A DNA stretch of 64,000 bases from Acidobacteriota bacterium. GTDB taxonomy: Bacteria; Pseudomonadota; Alphaproteobacteria; Caulobacterales; Hyphomonadaceae. The stretch is from assembly GCA_016712445.1 (NCBI GenBank), contig JADJRB010000001.1:2418001-2482000 (forward strand), read 5' to 3'. The translations under genes were made by a program, and so were the position numbers. Below, piece after piece: positions 27,244 to 35,014 of this stretch; within the stretch, counting starts at the first letter, position 1; every line of letters starts with the position of its first letter. The notes under the pieces are model-generated. The model saw nothing but the letters and a program-made list of their open reading frames with translations. It was not told the origin of the DNA and searched no databases.

Positions 27244-27748
27244 ATCTGCGTTTGAAACCCTGATCGGCGCGCTGGTGGTCGGCGTGGCGGCGTTCTTCCT
27301 CTGGTTCGCGCTGGCGCGCGGCGGGGAGGCAACGACGGCCGGCAAGACCTATGACGTGACCGCGCGCTTCAACAACGTGTCCGGCGTCTCGCGCGGCTCG
27401 GATGTGCGCATCGCGGGCGTGAAGGCCGGCGTGGTGAAAGCCATCGACGGCGATCCGGAGCGTTTCGAGGCGGTGATGACGCTGAGCCTCGACCAGAAAT
27501 GGGCGCTGCCGGACGATACCGACGCGCGCATCTCGACCGACGGCCTGCTCGGCGGCGCCTATGTGGCGCTTGAGCCGGGCGCGGGCATGGACAACATCCC
27601 GCAGGATGGCACCGGCGAAATCCAGTACACGCGCGGCAGTGTCGACCTGCTGACGCTGTTCGCTTCGTTCGCCTCGGGCGGCGGTGGCGGCGGCGATGAT
27701 ACGTCTGCGGACGAACCGGCTGAAGAGTTTGACGGAGTTGAACCTTGA
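27236..27748 (+). CDS. mlaD: MlaD-like MCE-domain lipid-binding protein
   Basis: A 170-aa protein with one N-terminal membrane anchor (residues 6-27) and an MCE domain (YDVTARFNNVSGVSRGSDVR, VKAGVV, ISTDGLLGGAYVAL). This is the periplasmic phospholipid-binding subunit of the outer-membrane lipid asymmetry system. It ends in an acidic Gly-rich tail. The permease and ATPase (MlaE, MlaF) are not adjacent and must be elsewhere. It overlaps NDUFA12 upstream and DUF2155 downstream, so it is translationally coupled to both. Confidence 0.88.
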   Translation: MRESAFETLIGALVVGVAAFFLWFALARGGEATTAGKTYDVTARFNNVSGVSRGSDVRIAGVKAGVVKAIDGDPERFEAVMTLSLDQKWALPDDTDARISTDGLLGGAYVALEPGAGMDNIPQDGTGEIQYTRGSVDLLTLFASFASGGGGGGDDTSADEPAEEFDGVEP

Positions 27749-28278
27749 AAACCCTGCTTCGCGTCGCCGCAACGGCGGTTGTCGGACTTGCGCTGGTCGG
27801 CATCGCCTCGGCGGCGACCTATGCGAAGGAAAACCGCGCCACGCTGCGGGCGCTTGACAAGATCACCGGCCGCTCGACCGATATCGTCGTCAAGGTCGGC
27901 ACGCCGGTCGTTTACGGTTCGCTCAACATCGACCTCAAAGCCTGCTTCCAGACCCCGCCGGAAGAGGTGCCCGAAAGCGCCGCTTTCCTGCAGATCACGT
28001 CGACCCTTCCGATGGCGGACGAAGAGACGGATGAAGTGAAGGAAGCGCCGCTGGTGTTTTCGGGCTGGATGTATGCCTCCTCGCCCGGCCTCAGCGCGCT
28101 GGAGCATCCGGTCTATGATATCTGGGTGATCCGCTGCACCGCGCCTGCGCCCGTGAAGCTGCCGGACCGCGTGACCATTCCGCTCGGCGATGAACCGCTG
28201 GTGGATGACGTGCCGTCAGGTGTGACCGAGTCCGACCAGCCGCCAGCCTTGCCGGAAGAACCCGAACCGATCGACTGA
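27745..28278 (+). CDS. DUF2155 domain protein, exported
   Basis: A 177-aa protein with a signal or anchor segment at residues 5-24. The DUF2155 core includes ATLRALDKITGRSTDIVVKVG, with two Cys residues (LKACFQTPP and VIRCTAP) that may pair, and FSGWMYASSPGLSALEHPVYD. Its role is unknown in the family. The TTG start overlaps the mlaD stop (TTGA), with GGAG upstream. The last about 55 codons, encoding a Pro/Glu-rich tail, lie antisense to the 3' end of aat. Confidence 0.87.
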   Translation: MKTLLRVAATAVVGLALVGIASAATYAKENRATLRALDKITGRSTDIVVKVGTPVVYGSLNIDLKACFQTPPEEVPESAAFLQITSTLPMADEETDEVKEAPLVFSGWMYASSPGLSALEHPVYDIWVIRCTAPAPVKLPDRVTIPLGDEPLVDDVPSGVTESDQPPALPEEPEPID

Positions 28279-28886
28279 TCGCCGGCCTCCGGGTGGAAGC
28301 TCGCCTGCACCTTCAGCGCGCGCTTCAGCCGTGCACGGAATTCTTCGCGTGACACTTCGATCAGGCCGAACTGGTCGAGGTGTGGATTGTAGAACTGCGC
28401 ATCCAGCAGGACATAGCCTCGGTCGATGAGGCGCGCGGCGAGATGCACGAGCGCGATCTTGGACGCGTCATCGGCGCGGCTGAACATGCTCTCGCCGAAA
28501 AAGGCGCCGCCGACCGCGACGCCATAAAGCCCGCCGACCAGCCGGTCGCCGTCCCAGCATTCGACGGAATGGGCGTGGCCCTCCCGGTGAAGCGCGCAAT
28601 AGAGATTGACGATCGCCGAGTTGATCCAGGTGTTTGGCCGGTTCGGATGCGGCTCGCCGCACGCCTCGATGACGCGCGTGAAGGCGGTGTCGAACGTGAC
28701 GCGGAAAGGGTCCTGCAGGACGCGGCGCTTCAGGCGTCTGGGAATGTGGAAGGCGTCGAGCGGCAGCAGGCCGCGGCGCTCCGGATCGACCAGGAACAGG
28801 CTCGGATCATCGCGTGAATCCGCCATCGGAAACACGCCCCGCCGATAGCAGGCGAGCAGGTCCTGGGTGCTGAAGCGCGCAGACAT
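28113..28886 (-). CDS. aat: Leucyl/phenylalanyl-tRNA-protein transferase
   Basis: A 257-aa enzyme of the N-end rule that adds Leu or Phe to proteins with N-terminal Lys or Arg for ClpS/ClpAP decay. Motifs are LLACYRRGVFPMAD, WINSAIVNLYCALHREGHAHSVECW and GGLYGVAVGGAFFGESMFSR. The start at 28886 is the family start. The conserved domain ends near residue 208; the remaining residues are a Ser/Gly/Thr-rich tail read from the strand opposite the DUF2155 gene, so the enzyme is longer than usual. Confidence 0.93.
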   Translation of the reverse strand: MSARFSTQDLLACYRRGVFPMADSRDDPSLFLVDPERRGLLPLDAFHIPRRLKRRVLQDPFRVTFDTAFTRVIEACGEPHPNRPNTWINSAIVNLYCALHREGHAHSVECWDGDRLVGGLYGVAVGGAFFGESMFSRADDASKIALVHLAARLIDRGYVLLDAQFYNPHLDQFGLIEVSREEFRARLKRALKVQASFHPEAGDQSIGSGSSGKAGGWSDSVTPDGTSSTSGSSPSGMVTRSGSFTGAGAVQRITQIS

Positions 28887-28941
28887 GGCGCAGATATGGT
28901 TTGTGCCGCGCGGGAAGTAAACGCGCCGTCGCGGGCCGGTG

Positions 28942-29742
28942 TCAGCGGCCTTTGAACTCAGGCGGACGCTTCTGGACGAACGCGCGAACGCCCTCGGCGA
29001 AATCCTCGGTATTGCCAAGTTCGAACTGCGTGCGCCGCTCAAGGTCGAGTTGGGCGGCAAGGTCATTGTCAAACGCGGCGGCCAGCACGTTGCGGGTGGC
29101 GACAAGGCCGCGGGTCGGCCCGCCTGCCAGCTTGCCAGCGATGTCGCGCGCGCGGGCGGTCAGCGTCTCGTCATCGACGGCTTGCCAGATGAGCCCCCAG
29201 GCGGCGGCGTCCTCGGCACGCAGCCGGTCGCCGAGGAGCGCCAGGCCTTTGGCCCGGGCCGCGCCGATGAGGCGGGGCAGGTGCCACGAGCAGCCCATGT
29301 CCGGCACGAGGCCAAGCTGCGGCGCGAAGACCTGGATGAAAGTTGCCGACTTTGCCGCCACGACGATGTCGCAGGCCAGTGCAAGGCCGACCCCGCCGCC
29401 TGCGGCGACACCGTTGACGGCCGCGACGGTCGGTTTCGGGAAAGCGGCCAGGTCGCGGGCGAGCGGGTTGAAATGGCTGGTCATCCCGTCCGAGATGCCT
29501 TGGCCGCGCGAAATGGGCGGCGTGTCACTCTGTTCGACGAGATCGGCGCCGGCGCAGAACCCGCGGCCAGCGCCGGTGATGATCAGGGCACGGACAGACT
29601 CGTCTGCTCCCGCCTGCGCCAGCGCCGCACGCAGGTTTTCCATCAGGTTGCGGTTGAGCGAATTGAGCGCCTCGGGCCGGTTGAGGGTGAGCGTCAGCAC
29701 GCCCTCCGCACGCGACTGCAGGACTGGTTCTGCTTTCTGCAT
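28942..29742 (-). CDS. Enoyl-CoA hydratase/isomerase (PaaG-like)
   Basis: A 266-aa crotonase-fold protein. The oxyanion-hole stretches are AGRGFCAGADLVEQ and NGVAAGGGVGLALACDIVVA, with LVPDMGCSWHLPRLIG in the active-site helix. GLVPDMG is typical of the PaaG group (2,3-epoxy- or enoyl-CoA isomerase of aromatic or fatty acid breakdown). It acts on an acyl-CoA in the cytosol. It lies between accC and aat in the same direction and probably joined this conserved block secondarily. Confidence 0.88.
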   Translation of the reverse strand: MQKAEPVLQSRAEGVLTLTLNRPEALNSLNRNLMENLRAALAQAGADESVRALIITGAGRGFCAGADLVEQSDTPPISRGQGISDGMTSHFNPLARDLAAFPKPTVAAVNGVAAGGGVGLALACDIVVAAKSATFIQVFAPQLGLVPDMGCSWHLPRLIGAARAKGLALLGDRLRAEDAAAWGLIWQAVDDETLTARARDIAGKLAGGPTRGLVATRNVLAAAFDNDLAAQLDLERRTQFELGNTEDFAEGVRAFVQKRPPEFKGR

Positions 29743-29775
29743 CTGTCTTCACCCAGGCGTCAGGTTTCGCCGGGT

Positions 29776-31164
29776 TCAGCCCTCGGCTGCTGCTGCGGCC
29801 TCTGCCGCTTTCACTTCGGCCAGGAATTTTTCCAGCCAGTGAATGTTGTAATTGCCGGCGACCACATCGTCGTTGTCGACGAGGCGGCGGTGCAGGTCGA
29901 GCGTCGTGTGGACGCCGCCGACGACCATTTCCTGCAGCGAGCGCTTGAGACGCATCAGGCATTCGCGCCGGGTGCGGCCGTGCACGATCAGCTTGCCGAT
30001 CAGCGAGTCGTAGTGCGGCGGGATGCGGTAGCCGGCATAGGCCGCGCTATCGAGGCGCACGTCCGGCCCGCCCGGCGCATGGAATTCGGTGATCAGGCCC
30101 GGGGACGGCACGAAGGTTTCCGGGTGCTCCGCGTTGATGCGACATTCGATGGCATGGCCGACCAGCATCACGTCTTCCTGGCGGAACGAGAGCGCCTTGC
30201 CTTCGGCAATGCGGATCTGTTCGCGCACGAGATCGATGCCGGTGATCATTTCGGTGACCGGATGCTCGACCTGGAGACGGGTGTTCATTTCGATGAAGTA
30301 GAATTTGCCGTCCTCGTAGAGGAATTCGATCGTGCCGGCGCCGCGATAGCCGATCTTCTGCATCGCGCGGGCGCAGATCATGCCGATCTCTTCGCGCTGG
30401 ATCTGGTTGAGCGCCGGCGAGGGCGCTTCCTCGAAGACCTTCTGGTTGCGGCGCTGCAGCGAGCAGTCACGCTCCCAGAGGTGCGCGACGTTGCCGTGCG
30501 TGTCGGCGATCACCTGCAACTCGATGTGGCGCGGGCCCTGGAGGTATTTCTCGAGGTAGACAGCGTCGTCGCCGAAGGCGGCCTTCGCTTCGGTCTTGGC
30601 GGTCTTCACCGCGTTCTCGAGATCGGCCTCGGTGAGGGCGAGCTTCATGCCGCGCCCGCCGCCGCCGGCGGAGGCTTTCACGAGGACGGGGTAGCCGATC
30701 TTCTTGGCGGCTTTCTTCGCTTCGGAAATCGATTCGAGCGCGCCTTCGGAGCCGGGCACGCAAGGCACGCCGGCTTCGATCATGGCGGCTTTCGCGGCGA
30801 TCTTGTCGCCCATGATGCGGATGTGCTCGGCGGTCGGGCCGATGAAGGCCAGGCCGTGCGCTTCGACCATTTCGGCGAACTGGGCGTTCTCCGACAGGAA
30901 GCCGTAGCCGGGGTGGATCGCATCGGCGCCGGTGATTTCGGCCGCCGCCAGGATGCGCGACTTCTTGAGGTAGCTTTCCGAGGACGGGGCCGGGCCGATA
31001 CAAACGCTTTCGTCGGCAAGGCGCACGGCCATCGCATCGCGGTCGGCTTCGGAGTGAACGACGACGGTGGCGAGGCCCATTTCCTTGCACGCGCGATGGA
31101 TGCGCAGCGCAATCTCGCCGCGATTCGCGATCAGGACCTTATGAATGGTGCGGGTTTCAGCCAT
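29776..31164 (-). CDS. accC: Acetyl-CoA carboxylase, biotin carboxylase subunit
   Basis: A 462-aa ATP-grasp enzyme that carboxylates biotin on AccB in the first step of fatty acid synthesis. The biotin carboxylase N domain is VLIANRGEIALRIHRACKE. The ATP loop is KASAGGGGRGMKL, followed by EKYLQGPRHIELQV and the active-site NTRLQVEHPVTE. Length is standard. It is two bases downstream of accB, forming the usual accBC operon behind aroQ. Confidence 0.97.
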   Translation of the reverse strand: MAETRTIHKVLIANRGEIALRIHRACKEMGLATVVVHSEADRDAMAVRLADESVCIGPAPSSESYLKKSRILAAAEITGADAIHPGYGFLSENAQFAEMVEAHGLAFIGPTAEHIRIMGDKIAAKAAMIEAGVPCVPGSEGALESISEAKKAAKKIGYPVLVKASAGGGGRGMKLALTEADLENAVKTAKTEAKAAFGDDAVYLEKYLQGPRHIELQVIADTHGNVAHLWERDCSLQRRNQKVFEEAPSPALNQIQREEIGMICARAMQKIGYRGAGTIEFLYEDGKFYFIEMNTRLQVEHPVTEMITGIDLVREQIRIAEGKALSFRQEDVMLVGHAIECRINAEHPETFVPSPGLITEFHAPGGPDVRLDSAAYAGYRIPPHYDSLIGKLIVHGRTRRECLMRLKRSLQEMVVGGVHTTLDLHRRLVDNDDVVAGNYNIHWLEKFLAEVKAAEAAAAAEG

Positions 31165-31166
31165 GA

Positions 31167-31643
31167 CTACTCGATCAGGACGAGCGGCTCGCCATATTCG
31201 ACGGGCTGGGCATTCTGGACGTAGATGGCTTTGACGGTGCCGGCGCGGTCGGCTTCGACCGGGTTGAAGGTCTTCATGGCTTCGACCAGCATCAGGGTGT
31301 CACCCTTCTTCACCTTGTCGCCGACATTCACGTAAGGCTTCGTCTGCGGGTCAGGCGACAGGTAGACGGTGCCGACCATCGGGGATTTCACCGCGTTGTC
31401 CGGCGCCGCCGAGGGGACGGCCGCCGCGCCCGGGCCGGCCGGTGCGGGCAGGGCGGCGGGGGCGGCCATGGCCGGTGCCGGCGCGGCCGCGACGGCGGCG
31501 TGGACAACCTGCGTACCACCGCGCGAGACGCGCAGCTTCAGGCCTTCATGCTCGATCTCGATTTCGCCAAGATCGCCTTCCCTCAGGATGGCGGCAAGTT
31601 CGCGGATCAGGCCGGTGTCCAGCTTGCTCTTGGAAGTACTCAT
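31167..31643 (-). CDS. accB: Biotin carboxyl carrier protein
   Basis: A 158-aa protein. The N-terminal domain is followed by an Ala/Pro-rich linker (about residues 50-80) and the biotinyl domain, with the biotinylation site EAMKTFNP at Lys124 and the thumb region VKSPMVGTVYLSPDPQ. It is lodged between aroQ and accC with gaps of 5 and 2 bases. Confidence 0.96.
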   Translation of the reverse strand: MSTSKSKLDTGLIRELAAILREGDLGEIEIEHEGLKLRVSRGGTQVVHAAVAAAPAPAMAAPAALPAPAGPGAAAVPSAAPDNAVKSPMVGTVYLSPDPQTKPYVNVGDKVKKGDTLMLVEAMKTFNPVEADRAGTVKAIYVQNAQPVEYGEPLVLIE

Positions 31644-31648
31644 GTTTT

Positions 31649-32092
31649 TCAGCTTCCTCCTCGACCGGTGAGGCGAAGGGCAGCCCCCAGTGCGAGTTCG
31701 TATCCGTAGGCACCTAGCCCGGCAATCGTAGCCGTTGCAACAGGTGCAACATAGTTAACGTGCCGGAACGCTTCGCGGGCCGCCGGATTTGACAAGTGAA
31801 CTTCAATGACGGGAATCTTGAGTGATTTCAAGGCGTCATGAAGGGCGATGGACGTGTGGGTATAGGCGGCGGCGTTGAGGATGAGGACCGAGCCTTCGCG
31901 GCCGGCTTCCTGCACCCAGGTGACGAGCTCGCCTTCGGAATTGGTCTGGCGCAGCACAAGCGGCGCATCCTGCGCCAGCGCGCGCAGCCGGGCGTGAATA
32001 TCTTCCAAGGTGTCCCGGCCGTAAATCTCGGGCTCGCGCGTGCCGAGCAGATTGAGATTTGGGCCACCGAGGACATATACCGGTTTCGACAT
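31649..32092 (-). CDS. aroQ: 3-dehydroquinate dehydratase, type II
   Basis: A 147-aa shikimate-pathway enzyme. It begins VYVLGGPNLNLLGTREPEIYG, which includes the lid-loop Arg and Tyr, with LNAAAYTHTSIALHDAL and EVHLSNPAAREAFRH (catalytic His). The start at 32092 fits the family; the open frame upstream is not conserved. It is first in the aroQ-accB-accC run and divergent from thiS with 60 bp between. Confidence 0.95.
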   Translation of the reverse strand: MSKPVYVLGGPNLNLLGTREPEIYGRDTLEDIHARLRALAQDAPLVLRQTNSEGELVTWVQEAGREGSVLILNAAAYTHTSIALHDALKSLKIPVIEVHLSNPAAREAFRHVNYVAPVATATIAGLGAYGYELALGAALRLTGRGGS

Positions 32093-32152
32093 GGGAGCCC
32101 GTTTGCGCTGGATTCCCATGTGTTGCAAGAGGGCAACAGGAGCGAGACTGCC

Positions 32153-32365
32153 ATGAAGATAACGCTGAATGGCGAGACGCTGGAAATTGCGGGTGGCACC
32201 ACCGTTGCCATGCTCGTCGAACAGCTGGCCGCGCAGGCGGGACGGGACCCGCGCGGGGTCGCTGTCGAGCGCAATCTCGAGATCGTTCCGAAGTCCGAGC
32301 ACGCGCTGACGACGCTGGCCGAAGGCGACCGGATCGAGCTGGTGCAGTTCGTCGGCGGCGGCTGA
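32153..32365 (+). CDS. thiS: Sulfur carrier protein ThiS
   Basis: A 70-aa ubiquitin-fold protein starting MKITLNGETLEIAGG and ending in the Gly-Gly tail that is adenylated by ThiF and thiocarboxylated before sulfur transfer to ThiG. The tail here is VGGG. It precedes thiG by 117 bp, a gap that holds overlapping inverted repeats. No TPP riboswitch core is visible upstream. Confidence 0.92.
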   Translation: MKITLNGETLEIAGGTTVAMLVEQLAAQAGRDPRGVAVERNLEIVPKSEHALTTLAEGDRIELVQFVGGG

Positions 32366-32424
32366 AACACTCCACAACCTGTCCATAAAACGCCCTGTGG
32401 AGAGGGGGTATTTATGGAGTGTTT
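32365..32424. other. Overlapping inverted repeats in the thiS-thiG gap
   Basis: Three mutually exclusive pairings share bases: AAACACTCCA (32365-32374) with TGGAGTGTTT (32415-32424); TCCATAAA (32382-32389) with TTTATGGA (32411-32418); and CTCCACA (32370-32376) with TGTGGAG (32396-32402). The element fills the gap between two genes that are usually adjacent. It could be an mRNA switch, an attenuator or a mobile palindrome; the function is not known. Confidence 0.5.
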
Positions 32425-32482
32425 TCGCGCGGCAGGCGTGTGAAGCGTTGACGCCCGGGACAAGGACGGCCAGATCAGCCGC

Positions 32483-33268
32483 ATGACCGAAAAGCACCCT
32501 GACGACCCGTTGATCATCGCCGGCAAGACGTATTCTTCGCGCCTGATCGTGGGCACGGGCAAGTATGCGTCCTATGCACAGAACGCTGAAGCGGCGCGCG
32601 CGGCCGGCGCCGAAATCGTGACCGTGGCGCTGCGGCGCGTGAACCTGACTGACAAGAGCCAGGACATCCTGTCGGACTTTGTGACGCCGGACGAGTTCAC
32701 CTACCTGCCGAACACTGCGGGCTGCTACACGGCCGACGAGTCGGTGCGCACGTTACGCCTCGCGCGCGAAGCAGGCGGGTGGAACCTCGTGAAGCTGGAA
32801 GTTCTGGCGGACCAGAAGACGCTTTATCCGAACATGCCGGAGACGCTGAAGGCGGCTGAAGCCCTGATCAAGGATGGCTTCGATGTGATGGTGTATTGCT
32901 CGGATGACCCGGTCTACGCGCGCCTGCTGGAAGAGGCAGGCTGCTGCGCGATCATGCCGCTCGGGAGCCTGATCGGCTCTGGCCTCGGCATCATGAACCC
33001 GGTGAACATCCGCCTGATCGTCGAGGCGGCGCGTGTGCCGGTGATCGTCGACGCCGGCGTCGGCACAGCGTCCGACGCTGCGATTGCGATGGAACTCGGA
33101 TGTGATGGTGTACTGATGAATACCGCCATCGCCGCTGCGAAGGATCCGGTGCGCATGGCGCGCGCGATGAAGCATGCCGTGATCGCCGGTCGCGACGCTT
33201 ACCTTGCCGGGCGGATGCCCAAGAAGATGTATGCCGATCCGAGCTCGCCGCTCGGTGGATTGATCTAG
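32483..33268 (+). CDS. thiG: Thiazole synthase
   Basis: A 261-aa TIM-barrel enzyme that builds the thiazole phosphate ring of thiamine from DXP, a glycine imine and ThiS thiocarboxylate. SSRLIVGTGKYASY opens the barrel. The Schiff-base Lys is in WNLVKLEVL, and the phosphate loops are VIVDAGVGTASDAAIAMELG and GVLMNTAIAAAKDP. Length is normal. thiO, thiF and thiE are not adjacent. Confidence 0.96.
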   Translation: MTEKHPDDPLIIAGKTYSSRLIVGTGKYASYAQNAEAARAAGAEIVTVALRRVNLTDKSQDILSDFVTPDEFTYLPNTAGCYTADESVRTLRLAREAGGWNLVKLEVLADQKTLYPNMPETLKAAEALIKDGFDVMVYCSDDPVYARLLEEAGCCAIMPLGSLIGSGLGIMNPVNIRLIVEAARVPVIVDAGVGTASDAAIAMELGCDGVLMNTAIAAAKDPVRMARAMKHAVIAGRDAYLAGRMPKKMYADPSSPLGGLI

Positions 33269-33276
33269 GCGGTCGT

Positions 33277-33918
33277 TTGAACAGCGCGCGTCCCTTCGAT
33301 CTGGTGGTCTTCGACTTCGACGGCACGCTGGCAGACAGCGCCGGCTGGTTCCGGTCGATCCTGCCGGATCTTGCGCGGAGGTTTGGATTCCGGTGCCCGG
33401 ACGAGGAAGAGCTGGAAGTGCTGCGTCACAAGCCGCCGCGCGAGGTGATGCGTATCCTGAAGATTCCGCACTGGAAGCTGGTGCTGATCGCGGTGCATGT
33501 GCGCAAGCGGGCGGCGCGGGCAGAGGCGTTTCCCTTGTTCGAGGGCATACCCGAGGTGCTGCGCACGCTCGCCGCGTCGGAGGTGCCGATGGCGGTCGTC
33601 TCTTCGAATGCGGAAATCAATGTGCGCCGGGCGCTTGGGCCCGAGCTCAGTGGCCTGATCAGCGCCTGGAGCTGCGGCGCCGGCATGTTCGGCAAGGCGA
33701 AGCATTTTCGCGACGTGCTGAGGCAGACGAATGTTGCGCCGGCGCGTGCGCTCGGCGTTGGCGACGAGATCCGCGATATAGAAGCGGCGCGCGACGTGCG
33801 CCTCATGACGGCCTCGGTGGCCTGGGGATTCGGGATGAAGGCGGCGCTGGAAGCCGAGCGGCCCGACTATGCGTTCGACACGGTCGATGCGTTCCGGGAG
33901 TTTGTGGCGCGGGCCTAG
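33277..33918 (+). CDS. HAD-superfamily phosphatase (phosphoglycolate phosphatase-like)
   Basis: A 213-aa protein. Motif I is VFDFDGTLADS (nucleophile Asp near residue 13), motif II AVVSSNA, motif III around KAKHF and motif IV GVGDEIRDIEAAR. The cap is a small helical insertion at residues 20-85. It should dephosphorylate a small metabolite. No ATG is available, so a TTG start at 33277 is used. It begins eight bases after thiG and may be co-transcribed with it. Confidence 0.85.
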   Translation: MNSARPFDLVVFDFDGTLADSAGWFRSILPDLARRFGFRCPDEEELEVLRHKPPREVMRILKIPHWKLVLIAVHVRKRAARAEAFPLFEGIPEVLRTLAASEVPMAVVSSNAEINVRRALGPELSGLISAWSCGAGMFGKAKHFRDVLRQTNVAPARALGVGDEIRDIEAARDVRLMTASVAWGFGMKAALEAERPDYAFDTVDAFREFVARA

Positions 33919-33976
33919 GCCGGTTTCGCCGGCCATCATTGCGCAGGTTGCAGGGGTTGCGCCCCCTCATCCGCAA

Positions 33977-34002
33977 CCCCTTCTCCCTGAAGGGAGAAGG
34001 GG
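33977..34002. repeat. 26-bp intergenic palindrome (REP-like)
   Basis: CCCCTTCTCCCT and AGGGAGAAGGGG are perfect 12-base arms around GA. Preceded by CCCCCTCATCCGCAA, this looks like a third dispersed palindrome family. It sits between the convergent HAD and oxygenase genes and could act as a bidirectional block. Confidence 0.7.
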
Positions 34003-34012
34003 TTTGCGAGGG

Positions 34013-34954
34013 TCAGGCTTTGACGAGGCCGATGTCGCGCAGGCGTTCCATCAGGAAGTCCTGCGCCGTGATCGGAGGTTCGGCCTTGCCGCCTTCGGCG
34101 AGGCAGCCGGGCAGGGCTTCGATCAGGAAGTCCTGGTTGAAGTGCAGGAAGAAAGGCGTCGAGTAGCGCGGGAACTTCGAACGCTCCGGGGACGGATTGA
34201 CGACGCGGTGCGTGGTCGAGGGCAGCACGCCGCCGGTGTAGCGCTGGAGCATGTCGCCGCAATTGATGACGAGGGCGCCGGCGGGCGGGTTGACCGCGAG
34301 CCATTTGCCGGAGCGATGCTTCACTTCGAGGCCAGCTTCTTCGGCGCCGAGCAGAAGCGTGATGACGTTGATGTCCTCGTGGGCGCCGGCGCGGACTGAA
34401 CCTTCCGGCGGCGGATCCATTTGCGGCGGATAGTGCAGCAGGCGGAGGATCGAGTTGCCGAAATTGACCTTGTCGCCGAACCAGTTCTCGGAAAGGCCAA
34501 GATGGAGGGCGACACCTTTCAGGATGTCCGCGCCGAACGCGTCGAGCTCCGCGTAGAGCGTGCGCGTGGCGCGGTCGAAATCCGGAACCTCGGCAACGTG
34601 CGGGGTATCCTTCATCGTGTCGCGGTAGGGCGAGCCCGCGGGAAGGTCGCGGCCGGTGTGCCAGAACTCTTTCAGGTCGGCCTTGGCCTGGCCCTTGGCG
34701 TTCTCGGTCGCAAACGGCGTGTAGCCGCGTTGGCGGCCGCCCGGCGCATCGTGATACGCCTCCTTGGCTTCAACCGGCAGCGCGAAGAAGGCCTTCGTGG
34801 CGGCGAGGTTGTCGTTGATGGTCTTTTCGGAGACCGGGTGGCCGGTGATCACGGCAAAGCCGGTCTCGCGGAAGGACCGGCCGAGCTTGTCGGCGAAGGC
34901 AGCCTTGTCCGTCGACCAGAGCGAATAGGGGATGGGTTCGAAGTATTGGGTCAT
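34013..34954 (-). CDS. Isopenicillin N synthase-like 2OG/Fe(II) oxygenase
   Basis: A 313-aa oxygenase. The N-terminal DIOX_N domain contains RSFRETGFAVITGHPV. The jellyroll carries the iron triad: His and Asp in GAHEDINVITLL and the distal His in TTHRVVNP, followed by the R-x-S oxoacid-binding element (RYSTPFF). Bacterial relatives are often annotated as flavonol synthase-like, but the substrate is unknown. It stands alone between a palindrome and the polysaccharide locus. Confidence 0.9.
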   Translation of the reverse strand: MTQYFEPIPYSLWSTDKAAFADKLGRSFRETGFAVITGHPVSEKTINDNLAATKAFFALPVEAKEAYHDAPGGRQRGYTPFATENAKGQAKADLKEFWHTGRDLPAGSPYRDTMKDTPHVAEVPDFDRATRTLYAELDAFGADILKGVALHLGLSENWFGDKVNFGNSILRLLHYPPQMDPPPEGSVRAGAHEDINVITLLLGAEEAGLEVKHRSGKWLAVNPPAGALVINCGDMLQRYTGGVLPSTTHRVVNPSPERSKFPRYSTPFFLHFNQDFLIEALPGCLAEGGKAEPPITAQDFLMERLRDIGLVKA

Positions 34955-35014
34955 GCGCGCATTCTGCCAGAACAGGCGCGCTGCAGATAGTGGCCGAAAT
35001 GTCCCGGTCGCGGC

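Noticed and set aside
28939..31224. 761-codon plus-strand frame opposite the enoyl-CoA hydratase and accC
   Set aside because: It spans two unrelated real genes and the gap between them and has no family features, so it is a shadow.
32093..32152. TPP riboswitch upstream of thiS
   Set aside because: The 60-bp gap is too short and lacks the conserved THI-box core (CUGAGA and related elements).
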